NCBI RefSeq assembly: GCF_900107305.1
Contig: NZ_FNPL01000003.1
Span: 124,001-188,000, forward strand
Direction of reading: 5' to 3'
Length of the DNA stretch: 64,000 nt
Source of the DNA: Thermoactinomyces sp. DSM 45892
Lineage (GTDB): Bacteria; Bacillota; Bacilli; Thermoactinomycetales; Thermoactinomycetaceae
Part shown: positions 16,666-25,630 of the stretch, piece after piece
How the letters are laid out: each line of letters starts with the position of its first letter
Numbering within the stretch: position 1 is the stretch's first letter
Translations under genes and position numbers: made by a program
Notes under the pieces: generated by a model
What the model was told of the DNA's origin: nothing
What the model saw: only the letters and a program-made list of their open reading frames with translations
Database searches by the model: none

Positions 16666-16875
16666 CTAATTCGAGCTTGGATGATGAAAGTCGAAATGGT
16701 CTTGATCGTGAATGGTTTGGATCGTATGGATCATCTGGTTCTGATCCCCTACCACGCTAGAACCCTCGTTCTTTTTGATAATGGATCGGATTTGTGTATG
16801 AATGTTCTTTCCCGAGAAAATGCCTGATGACTGTGTCATGGAGTCTACTTTTAGTGAGTCTAATTTAAATTTTAT
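16666..16875 (-). CDS. GerP-like protein with probable AUA start codon
   Basis: A 69-codon frame ending at TAG 16668-16666. It encodes (I)KFKLDSLKVDSMTQSSG..., with GDQNQMIHTIQTIHDQDHFD, the same pattern as the GerPD/PE-like protein downstream (GDQNQIHDLYSVLQDSDLID). An AGGAGG at 16889-16884 is 8 bases before ATA at 16875. In this frame a TAG precedes ATA by only 4 codons, with no ATG, GTG or TTG between. The first ATG (16839) would remove the conserved N-terminal strand and has no ribosome site. First gene of the minus-strand GerP operon. Confidence 0.55.
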   Translation of the reverse strand: MKFKLDSLKVDSMTQSSGIFSGKNIHTQIRSIIKKNEGSSVVGDQNQMIHTIQTIHDQDHFDFHHPSSN

Positions 16876-16920
16876 CTGAAAAACCTCCTAACATGAGATG
16901 ATAAGGAAGGTGTGGATACG

Positions 16921-17370
16921 ATGAACGATATTTGGAGTACCATTCGATCAATACCTTGGCAGGGTGGAGAAACGATTTCTCCTGGCCAATTGAACCCCAC
17001 TCAAATACAATCATTTATTCAAAAAAGCATTCAACAATCGTTGGGTGAGGTATTTCAAAGTAATCCGATTGCTACTTCTTTTAGTGGGAATGATTCCGGA
17101 ATTCAATGGGATTTAGTCGAGTTGATGGATTACGTTATTATAAAGGGTGAGCTACCGAATACCGTTCGCCCCAATGAGATTCGATTTTTTTGTACAAAAT
17201 CAGAACTCATTATTGAGACGGGTTCGAAAGGAAGTAGAACAACTGTTTCGCTACCTTGTTTAGTGAAGGAAAAAGGAATTCGTGCGAAATGTAAAGAAGG
17301 AATTTTTGAAATACGGCTACCGAGAGAGCGTGGAGGAAAAGAAACATTAATTGCTGTAGAATGGGAATAA
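16921..17370 (+). CDS. Hsp20/alpha-crystallin-like protein
   Basis: 149 residues from ATG 16921. AAGGAAGG fits this start better than the GTG at 16912. The C-terminal half (about 60-145) has the alpha-crystallin beta-sandwich pattern: DYVIIKGELP, ELIIETG, and GIFEIRLPRE in place of the usual G-x-L-x-I/V. The N-terminal 60 residues are Gln/Ser-rich. Divergent from the GerP operon, so a spore-coat-type small heat shock protein (CotM/CotP-like) is possible but unproven. Confidence 0.65.
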   Translation: MNDIWSTIRSIPWQGGETISPGQLNPTQIQSFIQKSIQQSLGEVFQSNPIATSFSGNDSGIQWDLVELMDYVIIKGELPNTVRPNEIRFFCTKSELIIETGSKGSRTTVSLPCLVKEKGIRAKCKEGIFEIRLPRERGGKETLIAVEWE

Positions 17371-17433
17371 CACACAAAAATAGTTCCACTTCTTTTTTAT
17401 ATGATTTAATGCGGTTATATATGAATAGAAGGA

Positions 17434-17468
17434 TAAAAAAACTGCCATGTCGACTAGACATGGCAGTT
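17434..17468 (-). terminator. Terminator after rpsD
   Basis: Perfect arms AACTGCCATGTC / GACATGGCAGTT with a 5-base loop. On the minus strand it is followed by TTTTTT. Confidence 0.85.
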
Positions 17469-17482
17469 GGTTTACGAAACGA

Positions 17483-18082
17483 TTAACGGGAGTAGAACTC
17501 TACGATCAAGGTTTCGTTGATTTCAGATGGTAATTCACTACGGTCAGGAAGACGAGTGAGAGAACCTTCCATTTTGCTCTCATCAAAAGTGAGATATTCT
17601 GGTAAGAAAGAGCGCTCTGCAAGAGCTTCTTTCACGATGGTTAGGTTTTGGCTACGCTCGCGAAGACCGATTACATCACCGATTGAAACAGTGAATGCTG
17701 GGCGGTCTACTTTTTTGCCGTTCACAGTAACGTGTCCATGAACTACTAATTGACGTGCTTGAGAACGAGTGCGTGTAAGACCAAGACGGTATACGATGTT
17801 GTCTAGACGTACTTCAAGAGCTTTCATGAAGTTTTCACCATGAATCCCTTGCGCTTTACCAGACTTGTCGAATAGGTTACGGAACTGACGCTCGTTTAAG
17901 CCGTACATGAGACGTAGTTTTTGTTTTTCTTGTAATTGGATTCCGTACTCGCTCAGTTTTTTACGAGCTTGTCCGTGTTGTCCTGGAGCATAAGGACGTT
18001 TTGCCAACTCTTTACCAGTACCGGAAAGAGAGATGCCAAGACGACGACTAAGTTTCCAGCGTGGGCCAGTATAACGTGCCAT
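17483..18082 (-). CDS. rpsD: Ribosomal protein S4 (uS4)
   Basis: Primary 16S rRNA-binding protein of the 30S subunit, 199 aa. It begins [21 protein letters not shown] and has the S4 RNA-binding domain at about 91-155 ([20 protein letters not shown]). ATG 18082 has AAAGGAG upstream. The longer frame to 18118 has no ribosome site. No zinc-binding cysteines are present, so it is the C-minus form. As in Bacillus it is monocistronic and follows tyrS in gene order. Confidence 0.97.
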   Translation of the reverse strand: MARYTGPRWKLSRRLGISLSGTGKELAKRPYAPGQHGQARKKLSEYGIQLQEKQKLRLMYGLNERQFRNLFDKSGKAQGIHGENFMKALEVRLDNIVYRLGLTRTRSQARQLVVHGHVTVNGKKVDRPAFTVSIGDVIGLRERSQNLTIVKEALAERSFLPEYLTFDESKMEGSLTRLPDRSELPSEINETLIVEFYSR

Positions 18083-18236
18083 AGTATTAACTCTCCTTTT
18101 GTGATCATTTGCGATCAATTGTGTTGTTATCGCACAAACGACAGGGACTATTTCGCTAAATGGATCTGCCTGCTTCCGGATAGCGACGAAAGCAAGAGAT
18201 TCCTATCTATATACGATAGGGCGAAATAGTGAGGGT
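18083..18236 (-). promoter_or_regulatory. Candidate S4 autoregulatory leader of rpsD
   Basis: The long rpsD 5' region holds a long-range pairing GCGAAATAGT (18221-18230) with ACTATTTCGC (18147-18156). It encloses a hairpin with arms CCTATC / GATAGG (18202-18220). In Bacillus the rpsD leader folds into a structure bound by S4 to repress translation. The position and length fit, but I cannot verify the fold against the family model. Confidence 0.5.
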
Positions 18237-18355
18237 GATCCCTTCACCTTTTGTGAGCTATCCTCATCTCCCTAAGGAGGGATACATTTGAGCCATACAA
18301 GGATGAATTATATCATTCTACTAAAAAAAGTCAATGGTGAGCTCTTGGACAGAGT

Positions 18356-19006
18356 TTATGCTCTCCGAGGCGGATAGGCACGTACATAGTTGATCGTAAA
18401 GCCGCGTGCGGAAAACTTTTCCTCGTACTCAGTCGTGATATTGGTGTTTGCCCATTCGCTTTGGTGTAGATCGCGTGATATTTCGACGATGTTCCAGCCG
18501 TTTGTTTCTAGCTCTTCTAATGAGAAATCGAACAGAGAAACACTATCTGTTTTTAAAATAAGATCACCGTCTGGCTTTAATACATTGCGATATTTGTCTA
18601 GAAATGTGTGATGAGTGAGACGACGTTTGGCATGGCGAGTTTTTGGCCACGGATCGCTAAAATGAAGGTAAATTCGATCCACTTCTTCTCCTGGAGCAAA
18701 AATTTCTTCTAGTTTGGTAATATCCATCCATACATATCGGAGATTGGTACACTCCGTCGCTTCCCCTTTTTGGACTGCATACATGAGAGGCTCTTCGATC
18801 TTTTCTACACCGATCCAATTGATGTGGGGGTGAAGCTCCGCTGCTTTGGCTAAAAATTGCCCTTTTCCTGTTCCGAGCTCGATATATAGCGGTTGCTTGG
18901 AAGGAAAGTGAGTCTCCCACTGCCCTTTGCTTTCTTCGGGTTGTTGTATGACGAGTGGATGTGTAGATAAGATTTGCCGTGCTAATGGATGTCTTCGTAA
19001 ACGCAT
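18356..19006 (-). CDS. trmB: tRNA (guanine-N7-)-methyltransferase
   Basis: Methylates G46 of tRNAs using S-adenosylmethionine. 216 aa from ATG 19006, with GAGGGA 7 bases before. The frame runs open to 19195 without another good start. Motifs: the SAM loop IELGTGKGQFL, IGVEKIEEPL, and the family signature LHFSDPWPKTRHAKRRL followed by LKTDS near the C-terminus. It lies two genes from rpsD as in related Bacillales and is divergent from a Nudix gene. Confidence 0.95.
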   Translation of the reverse strand: MRLRRHPLARQILSTHPLVIQQPEESKGQWETHFPSKQPLYIELGTGKGQFLAKAAELHPHINWIGVEKIEEPLMYAVQKGEATECTNLRYVWMDITKLEEIFAPGEEVDRIYLHFSDPWPKTRHAKRRLTHHTFLDKYRNVLKPDGDLILKTDSVSLFDFSLEELETNGWNIVEISRDLHQSEWANTNITTEYEEKFSARGFTINYVRAYPPRRA

Positions 19007-19141
19007 AAATATGTCCCTCATTTGTTCAGAATTCGCTATACTATTATAGCCTAGACTGAGCTTGTCGACAAAGATTGAAAAGTTTTCCCTAGATTGCGCT
19101 AGGTTGAATCGTGCGCTAAGATGGAGGTGAAGTGGGGGATT

Positions 19142-19570
19142 ATGCATATGATGAAGCCATATAAAGTTGTGGCAAAAGCAATTATCTTCGATCAAAATCG
19201 TGTGTTGATTTTGCGTAAGTCATTGCAGGAGAGGCTCGCAAAAGATTCTCATGGCTGGGATTTTCCGGGGGGGACACTAGAACCTGATGAATCACTAATG
19301 GATGGATTATCGCGGGAGTTACAGGAGGAAGTGAGTTTATCCGTAAAAGTGGTGGCCCCTGCGTATATTTACGATGAGATTCAGGAAGAAAAACATATGA
19401 TGATCATTAAGTTTGCTTGTCACCAACCGAGTGGAGAGGTCATGATCAGTGAGGAGCACGATTCTTATCATTGGTTTGATCTTGATAGCTTGCACCAAGC
19501 AACGATTCCAGAGTGGATGAAAGAAGAGATTCGCCGGGCTCAGCGTGTCTATAAAGAATTCCAAAAATAG
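19142..19570 (+). CDS. Nudix hydrolase
   Basis: A small Nudix-fold pyrophosphohydrolase. The Nudix box reads GTLEPDESLMDGLSRELQEE, matching GX5EX7REUXEE, but the following Gly is replaced by Val (EEVSL). That change is seen in some functional members. The start is uncertain: ATG 19121, 19142 and 19148 are in frame. GGAGGTGA at 19123-19130 suggests 19142 or 19148. The substrate cannot be predicted. Confidence 0.85.
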   Translation: MHMMKPYKVVAKAIIFDQNRVLILRKSLQERLAKDSHGWDFPGGTLEPDESLMDGLSRELQEEVSLSVKVVAPAYIYDEIQEEKHMMIIKFACHQPSGEVMISEEHDSYHWFDLDSLHQATIPEWMKEEIRRAQRVYKEFQK

Positions 19571-19720
19571 AGCTGATTGCCTTGGATAACATCTTGTTTT
19601 CCAGGGCTTTTCGAGCACAGAATTGCCATAAGACCGCTTCTTCCTGTAAGTATTTTCATGATATACTACAGATATATTAGAATGTTTGTTTAAATAATCG
19701 AGAAATAAGGTGTTATGATC

Positions 19721-21514
19721 ATGACTAGGAGAAGTATTATTAAATCCATTGCTTTATTATTTTTGTCCATTATCGCATGGCAATGGAAATGGCTTCTTTC
19801 GAAAATACAAGAACTTTTTCCGAATACGACCACCCCCTCCTCGGTTGCTACGCCAGCCACACCTGGGTCATTGCCCAGTTTTCAGGCAAAACAATTATTA
19901 TATCAGTTTAAAGTAAAGGGGCAGGCACCGGCTCAGAGTTTGATTGAATTACGACATAAGAATAACATTTTGTTTTCCAACACCATTAAGCTAAGTAAAG
20001 AAAAAAAAGCGGATTATCCACATGTTGCGTATTCGAAAGAACAAGATGTTTCGATTGTAACGATTGCTTTGTCGCCAGAGTATGACTCCTATCCAGAACT
20101 AAAAGTAGAAGCAAAAGGAATCCCCATTTACGATCAGAGAGTAATTCGGCAGACGGAAGTGAAGATGATTGAAAATACTCACCCGATAGAAGGATATACG
20201 CCAAAGATTAGTTATGAGCCAGGAGAGAAGGTAGAATTTAAGGTTCATACAAAGAAAAAAGAATTTAATCTAGTAATTAGCCGATTTGGATTGGAAGAGA
20301 AAGTTTTATATCAAAAAACAGGAATAAAAGGGGCGGTACAAAACTATCCAGCTTATGCATATCGAGAAGGATGTCATTGGCAAACGAGTTTTGAATTTAC
20401 GATCCCAGAGGATTGGAAGTCGGGGATGTATGCGGCTAAGGTATGGGATGAGAGTAAACGGGAATTTTATATCACTTGGATTGTTCGACCTAAACCAATG
20501 AAGGAGAAGGTAACTGCGGAAGCGAAGAAAAAGCGTATCGCTATGCTTTCTGCTACGAATACATGGCAAGCCTATAATCCTTGGGGTGGAGCGTCATTAT
20601 ATACATATAAGAGAAATCCACGGTTCCAACGATATCTACCCGATCAGATAGGCCCGAGGTTTGCGCAGTATGTAACCACACAACGCCCAAATCCGGAAGG
20701 ACGTCCGGTTCCGATGCTAGGGCAAGAGCCTACACATCTTGCGAGCGGAGAGAGATATGTGTTTGCTTGGTTTGAGCGTGAGAAGATCCCGTTTGATTTA
20801 TATAGCGATATGGATTTTCATCAAAACCCTCATCTGTTGGACTCATATGGGACCCTCTGTATTCAAACCCATAACGAATATTGGACCAAGGAAATGTATG
20901 ATCAACTTGAAAAATTTGTAGACCGTGGTGGGAACCTGATCTATCTTTGCGGGAATGGCGTCTACTGGAAGATGGTTATTAATAATGATCTGATGGAAGT
21001 GCGTAAGGATAACGAAATGCATATGTTGAATGGTGAAAAGGGCGGGACTTGGAGAAGTTTGAAACGACCTGAGTCGCGATTATTAGGAGTGCGCTATACC
21101 ACGCCGGGTATCACTACCTTTGCTCCGTATCGGGTCTTACATCCAGATCATTGGATTTTTGAAGGAACGGGAGTAAAAAAAGGAGATCTTATGGGAAAAG
21201 AAGGTCCGAGAGGGCCTGCTTCCGGACACGAAACGGATAAACGAGATGCGCATTCACCTAAAAATGTGATTCTCCTTGCGAAAGGGCTTAATCCGGATGA
21301 AGACCCACTTCAACGGAGTGACGGAAGCTTGCCGGTCGAAACAGAAAAGGGCATGGAAGTGGGCAAAGGTGGCGGAGAAATTGTTTACTATGATCATGCC
21401 AAAGGCGGAGGCGTGTACTCAGTCGGCTCCACCACATATGGGACTTCTATGTGGGTCGATCCCGTTTTATCAAAAATGTTGCGTAATGTGCTAAAACGTT
21501 TTACTGGATTGTAA
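19721..21514 (+). CDS. N,N-dimethylformamidase beta-subunit-like protein, membrane-anchored or exported
   Basis: 597 residues from ATG 19721, with AAGGTG 8 bases before. The alternative ATG 19715 is too close. The N-terminus TRRSIIKS followed by a hydrophobic segment resembles a Tat signal/anchor. A Pro/Thr linker (35-50), then beta-rich domains (about 55-255), then the catalytic-like domain follow. TNTWQAYNPWGG (279-290) and QTHNEYW (382-388) correspond to the iron-binding Tyr and the His-x-Glu of Paracoccus dimethylformamidase, which has a 2-Tyr-1-carboxylate iron site. The C-terminal end YDHAKGGGVYSVGSTTYG is family-typical. No small subunit gene is nearby, so the amide substrate is unknown. 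Confidence 0.7.
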   Translation: MTRRSIIKSIALLFLSIIAWQWKWLLSKIQELFPNTTTPSSVATPATPGSLPSFQAKQLLYQFKVKGQAPAQSLIELRHKNNILFSNTIKLSKEKKADYPHVAYSKEQDVSIVTIALSPEYDSYPELKVEAKGIPIYDQRVIRQTEVKMIENTHPIEGYTPKISYEPGEKVEFKVHTKKKEFNLVISRFGLEEKVLYQKTGIKGAVQNYPAYAYREGCHWQTSFEFTIPEDWKSGMYAAKVWDESKREFYITWIVRPKPMKEKVTAEAKKKRIAMLSATNTWQAYNPWGGASLYTYKRNPRFQRYLPDQIGPRFAQYVTTQRPNPEGRPVPMLGQEPTHLASGERYVFAWFEREKIPFDLYSDMDFHQNPHLLDSYGTLCIQTHNEYWTKEMYDQLEKFVDRGGNLIYLCGNGVYWKMVINNDLMEVRKDNEMHMLNGEKGGTWRSLKRPESRLLGVRYTTPGITTFAPYRVLHPDHWIFEGTGVKKGDLMGKEGPRGPASGHETDKRDAHSPKNVILLAKGLNPDEDPLQRSDGSLPVETEKGMEVGKGGGEIVYYDHAKGGGVYSVGSTTYGTSMWVDPVLSKMLRNVLKRFTGL

Positions 21515-21520
21515 GAAGGG

Positions 21521-21567
21521 AGCGATTGATTAGGTTCATTGGCCTAAATCAATCGCTTCTTTTTTTG
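21521..21567 (+). terminator. Terminator between DMFase-like gene and fRMsr gene
   Basis: AGCGATTGATTAGG / CCTAAATCAATCGCT (one bulge), followed by TTCTTTTTTT. Confidence 0.85.
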
Positions 21568-21573
21568 AATGGG

Positions 21574-22071
21574 TTAGTGAAACGATATTAAATCTGTATG
21601 GTTAATCAAATAATCTACATATTGTTCCAAATAAGTTTGATCTTCTTCGTCGAATCTCTCTAATTCAGGACTATCAATATCTAAAACCCCGATTATGCTT
21701 CCTTGAAATCGCAAGGGAATGACGATTTCTGATTTTGTTTCTGCGTCACAAGCGATATGTCCCGAAAATTGGTGTACATCTGGCACGAGTATGGTTTTGT
21801 TTTCAGCTACTGCTGTGCCACAAACCCCTTTTCCAGTGGAGATTCGTACACAAGCGGGTTTCCCTTGAAAAGGTCCTAGTACGAGTTGATCTTGCTTTAG
21901 TAAGTAGAATCCGACCCAGTTGACTTGTCCGAGGGTGTGGAAGAGATGAGCTGCGCTATTCGAAAGGTTTGCTAACCAATCGGTTTCTCCCTCGATCAGG
22001 TGTTGAAGTTGTTTTAGAATAAGGGGATACTGATTTTTTCGATCATGGGCTGTGATTTCAAAGGAAAACAT
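21574..22071 (-). CDS. msrC: Free methionine-(R)-sulfoxide reductase (GAF domain)
   Basis: 165 residues from ATG 22071 (GGGAGGAATGGAAG upstream). The longer open frame to 22155 is not likely translated. A GAF-fold enzyme that reduces free Met-R-sulfoxide using thioredoxin. The three conserved cysteines are seen in KPACVRISTGKGVCG and GHIACDAETKSEIV, matching the YebR/fRMsr pattern. The B. subtilis orthologue ytsP also neighbours rpsD. Confidence 0.9.
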   Translation of the reverse strand: MFSFEITAHDRKNQYPLILKQLQHLIEGETDWLANLSNSAAHLFHTLGQVNWVGFYLLKQDQLVLGPFQGKPACVRISTGKGVCGTAVAENKTILVPDVHQFSGHIACDAETKSEIVIPLRFQGSIIGVLDIDSPELERFDEEDQTYLEQYVDYLINHTDLISFH

Positions 22072-22217
22072 CTTCCATTCCTCCCTTTTCGGTTTGTATG
22101 CGAAAAATATTTTAGCTTGACAGAAAAAAATTAATCTGTGCCCTTGTGAATACAAGGAATGACCGTTACAATATCTTTATCATATAGGACTTATTTAAAC
22201 AATGGAGAAGGGGATTT

Positions 22218-23345
22218 ATGATGCGCGACGAACGTATTACAAAACTAGCTGATATTTTAGTCAATCACTCTTGTCGAGTGAAGAAGGGCGACAACGTCTT
22301 GGTTGATATGTTTGGAGACGACCGCAATCTGATTCGAGAAATCATTCAGAAGGTGTATGAAGCAGGTGGGTTTCCGCATGTCCAATTAAACGACCACACT
22401 GTTACACGTGCTGTGCTAATGGGGACAAGTAAAGACCACATGACACAGGTAACCGAGATACAGAAGACGATCATGAGTAAGATGGATTGCTACATAGGTA
22501 TTCGTGGGGCGAATAACATCAATGAACTTAGTGATGTGCCAGCAGAAAACATGTCATTGTATATGCGTTTGTTTAATCATCAGGTGCATTCTGAAATTCG
22601 TGTGAAGAAAACTCGCTGGGTTGTACTTCGTTATCCAAATGAATCCATGGCACAGCTTGCCGGGATGAGTACAGAGCAGTTTGAGGACTTCTACTTTGAA
22701 GTATGTAATGTGGACTATAAGAAGATGGATGAGGCGATGAATCCACTTCAAAAGCGTATGGAAGACGCTGATTTAGTTGAAATTAAAGGACAAGGTACAG
22801 ATTTGCGTTTTTCCATTAAAGGAATTCCGGTTATCAAATGTGCCGGTGAATGCAATGTGCCAGATGGCGAAGTATATACGGCCCCTGTCAAAGATTCGGT
22901 CAATGGTTACATCACTTTTACAGCTCCTACTCTCTATCAAGGCACAGTATTTGAAAATGTGCGCCTCGAGTTTGAGAACGGAAAAATTGTAAAAGCGACG
23001 GCGAACTCTGATGCAAATACGCTAAAGCTTAATGAAATTTTAGACACAGATGAAGGCTCCCGTTTCATTGGCGAATTCGCGATTGGAGTAAATCCATCCA
23101 TCTCACACCCAATGAAAGATATCTTATTTGATGAGAAGATCAATGGTAGCTTCCACTTTACACCAGGCCAAGCTTATGAAGAGGCAGATAACTCCAATCG
23201 TTCTGCGATTCACTGGGATATGGTTTGTATCCAACGCCCTGAGTACGGTGGGGGAGAAATCTATTTTGATGGTGAGTTAATCCGCAAAGATGGATTATTT
23301 CTGGTCGAAGATCTAGAAGGTCTAAATCCAAATAACTTAAAGTAA
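22218..23345 (+). CDS. M29 family aminopeptidase (AmpS/AmpT-like)
   Basis: A 375-residue metallo-aminopeptidase that removes N-terminal residues from peptides in the cytosol. M29 landmarks: GECNVPDGEVYTAPVKDSVN (metal-binding Glu), SRFIGEFAIGVN (second Glu) and AIHWDMV (His and Asp ligands). GAAGGGG precedes the ATG. A second, unrelated aminopeptidase-like gene (M42) follows after a long perfect hairpin, so they form a peptide-turnover pair with separate transcripts or with attenuation between. Confidence 0.92.
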   Translation: MMRDERITKLADILVNHSCRVKKGDNVLVDMFGDDRNLIREIIQKVYEAGGFPHVQLNDHTVTRAVLMGTSKDHMTQVTEIQKTIMSKMDCYIGIRGANNINELSDVPAENMSLYMRLFNHQVHSEIRVKKTRWVVLRYPNESMAQLAGMSTEQFEDFYFEVCNVDYKKMDEAMNPLQKRMEDADLVEIKGQGTDLRFSIKGIPVIKCAGECNVPDGEVYTAPVKDSVNGYITFTAPTLYQGTVFENVRLEFENGKIVKATANSDANTLKLNEILDTDEGSRFIGEFAIGVNPSISHPMKDILFDEKINGSFHFTPGQAYEEADNSNRSAIHWDMVCIQRPEYGGGEIYFDGELIRKDGLFLVEDLEGLNPNNLK

Positions 23346-23350
23346 ATGGT

Positions 23351-23402
23351 TATATACGACAAAGAGAATCCTCAATTGGAGAGATTCTCTTTGTCGTATA
23401 TA
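23351..23402 (+). terminator. Long perfect hairpin between the two aminopeptidase genes
   Basis: Perfect 20-bp arms (TATATACGACAAAGAGAATC and its complement) with a 12-base loop, 5 bases after the M29 stop. The arms end in TATATATTTG instead of a clean T-run, so termination may be partial. Confidence 0.65.
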
Positions 23403-23424
23403 TTTGCATAAGGAGAGAGACAAA

Positions 23425-24465
23425 ATGACAACTCCAATCGATCAAATTGTATCTACGATAAAAGACCTAGTACATATTCCAAGCCCAACAGGATGGCCTA
23501 CTTCTGCAATCGATTATGTAGAGAAACGATGGAAGCAGACCCATTGGGAGATGAAACGGAATGCAAAGGGAGCGCTTACCCTAACCATCCCCGGAAAGGA
23601 TCAAGAAGTCCATCGATTCGTAACGGCACATGTGGACACCCTTGGTGCCATGGTGAAAGAAATCAGAAGCGATGGTAAGCTTGCTCTTATGAAAATCGGA
23701 GGCTTTGGATGGTTCGCTATCGATGGAGTCTACTGCACTGTTCATACAGAAGATGGAAAAGAAATCCGCGGAACCATTCTTGCAACCAATCCTTCCGTGC
23801 ATGTAAATCCAGAAGCAGATACGAAAAGAGAGCAACACACGATGGCCGTCCGTCTGGATGTGAAGGTTCAGAGTAAAGAGGATGTAGAACAGTTAGGGAT
23901 TCAGGTGGGAGACTTTATTACATTTGATCCAAATTATGAGGAATTAGAGACTGGATTTATCAAAACGAGGCATTTAGATGATAAAGCAAGTGTGGCTGTG
24001 TTGATTGAGCTAGTGCTCGAGATGAAGAAGCAAGGAATCGTGCTACCTCATACAACTCATATTCAAATCGGTACCTTTGAAGAAGTTGGCTTCGGCGCTA
24101 ATTCTAATATTCCAGCTCAGGTGAGAGAGTTCTTGGCTGTTGATATGGGTGCGATTGGCGAAGGACAGAGTACAGATGAGTTTACGGTTTCGATTTGTGC
24201 TATGGATGGGGTAGGGCCGTATAATTACGAACTTCGTAGGAAATTAGTGAAGTTAGCAAAAGAGTACAAGATTCCGTATCAGATTGATTTGTATCCATTT
24301 TATGGTTCAGATGCAGGTGCAGCTTTAAAAGCAGGAGAAGATGTTATGCATGCCCTCATCGGTCCTGGTGTGGATGCTTCCCACGCATTTGAGCGTACTC
24401 ATCGAGACTCTCTACAAGCTACATATCAACTTTTAAACAAGTACTTGGAAACAGAGTCATTGTAA
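23425..24465 (+). CDS. M42 family metallopeptidase
   Basis: 346 residues from ATG 23425 (AAGGAGAG upstream). The earlier in-frame ATG 23404 has no ribosome site. Tetrahedral aminopeptidase/endoglucanase-M family with two metal ions. Ligands are visible in VTAHVDTLG (His69, Asp71), RHLDDKAS (bridging Asp), FEEVGFGAN (catalytic Glu and ligand Glu), VDMGAIG and the C-terminal DASHAFERTH. Cytosolic peptide trimming is the expected role. Confidence 0.92.
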   Translation: MTTPIDQIVSTIKDLVHIPSPTGWPTSAIDYVEKRWKQTHWEMKRNAKGALTLTIPGKDQEVHRFVTAHVDTLGAMVKEIRSDGKLALMKIGGFGWFAIDGVYCTVHTEDGKEIRGTILATNPSVHVNPEADTKREQHTMAVRLDVKVQSKEDVEQLGIQVGDFITFDPNYEELETGFIKTRHLDDKASVAVLIELVLEMKKQGIVLPHTTHIQIGTFEEVGFGANSNIPAQVREFLAVDMGAIGEGQSTDEFTVSICAMDGVGPYNYELRRKLVKLAKEYKIPYQIDLYPFYGSDAGAALKAGEDVMHALIGPGVDASHAFERTHRDSLQATYQLLNKYLETESL

Positions 24466-24481
24466 AAAACGTCGGGATTTT

Positions 24482-25540
24482 TTAGGAAGCATTTATCACT
24501 TGAATTTGTTTTAGCTGAGTTTTTGTAAGAGGGAGAGTACAGTCAGGCCGATTCATTCTCCCTTTGGTCACTCCTGCCCGAAATCCTCCGTTTGGTGTAG
24601 GGACAGCCACTCTGATTCCAAATACTTGGCTCACCCAATGGAAAGGAAAGCAAACGGAGATTCTGCCATCCGTCGTTCCTGCATATTCTACAGCGGCAGC
24701 ATAGTGATCTCGATCTTGTAGCCAGACAGAACCTGAATCTCCAGCTTTTCCAACTACTTGTCGATGTCTGGTTACAACGATTTGATCCACAAATACCACC
24801 TCTCCATCTACAAGTACGTCTGTATGGACAGATCGAATGTTTCCTCTTCGAAAACCAGTTGTCCGTCCTGTTTTGATCAAATTCATCCCTACACAACAGG
24901 AAATGAGATGCCCAGGTACAACGATTTTTTGACCTGTATTTCCTAAAAGGTATCTCGGGTCTAGGAGTCTATTTTGTCTAGGTCTCGCCAGCGCAGCGTC
25001 TACATAGTTAATATCTGCTATCGGTTCTGTATATTGAAACAATTTTCCGATCCTGTTTATTCTTGCTCTTCCTCGATCGTATACTCCCGGTTGATAGGTA
25101 GAGTTAGTCGCTCCTGGTCTTTCGGGAACAAGTATATGTTTATTGCTAAATACATATAAATGTTTGGATTTAGGGAAGTTGGTAACGATAATCCCGGCCG
25201 TTCCGGCAATGGGTTCGTCTGAGCTAATGCTTACTCCCCCAGGAATAGGACGGATTCTCGTTTGATTCAGAGGTTTGGCAGCATGATGTTGAAATCTCCC
25301 CACTCGTTCGAAAAGTACAGGAATACGAGCGGGTATACCTAGCTTTGCTCTGAAGGAGGATGTCATTGAGGACTGTTTCCGCATGGAGAGGCTCTTGTCG
25401 ATATAGGTAATAATACAAGCCCCTAGTGATGGTTTTTGAGGGTTAGCGTATCCCACCCCAATCGCATGCACACTCTCATTCCGTAAAATGGCAGGAGAAA
25501 TTTGTTTTTTGTACCTGATGCAGTCTATAAAAGTGGCCAT
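24482..25540 (-). CDS. NAL1-like trypsin-fold serine protease
   Basis: 352 residues with no signal peptide. The C-terminal 250 residues have a chymotrypsin-like triad: His135 in FSNKHILV, Asp181 in NYVDAALAR and Ser269 in GKAGDSGSVWL. KTGRTTGFRRGNI, typical of the bacterial/plant NAL1-like group, lies near 223-235. The N-terminal 100 residues include a segment (AIGVGYANPQKPSLGACIITYI) seen in family members before the protease. The substrate is unknown. A monocistronic gene close to small spore-type genes. Confidence 0.75.
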   Translation of the reverse strand: MATFIDCIRYKKQISPAILRNESVHAIGVGYANPQKPSLGACIITYIDKSLSMRKQSSMTSSFRAKLGIPARIPVLFERVGRFQHHAAKPLNQTRIRPIPGGVSISSDEPIAGTAGIIVTNFPKSKHLYVFSNKHILVPERPGATNSTYQPGVYDRGRARINRIGKLFQYTEPIADINYVDAALARPRQNRLLDPRYLLGNTGQKIVVPGHLISCCVGMNLIKTGRTTGFRRGNIRSVHTDVLVDGEVVFVDQIVVTRHRQVVGKAGDSGSVWLQDRDHYAAAVEYAGTTDGRISVCFPFHWVSQVFGIRVAVPTPNGGFRAGVTKGRMNRPDCTLPLTKTQLKQIQVINAS

Positions 25541-25630
25541 GTAGCATTCTCCCTTCTAAAACATTCAGAATGCTACAGCCTATGCGTTATCCCTTTCTCC
25601 GCCTGTGCGTTCGCCTACTATCTGTAAATG

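Noticed and set aside
24543-24896. 117-residue minus-strand frame within the NAL1-like protease gene
   Set aside because: Same strand but another frame. The Arg/Cys/Ser-rich composition is typical of a shadow.
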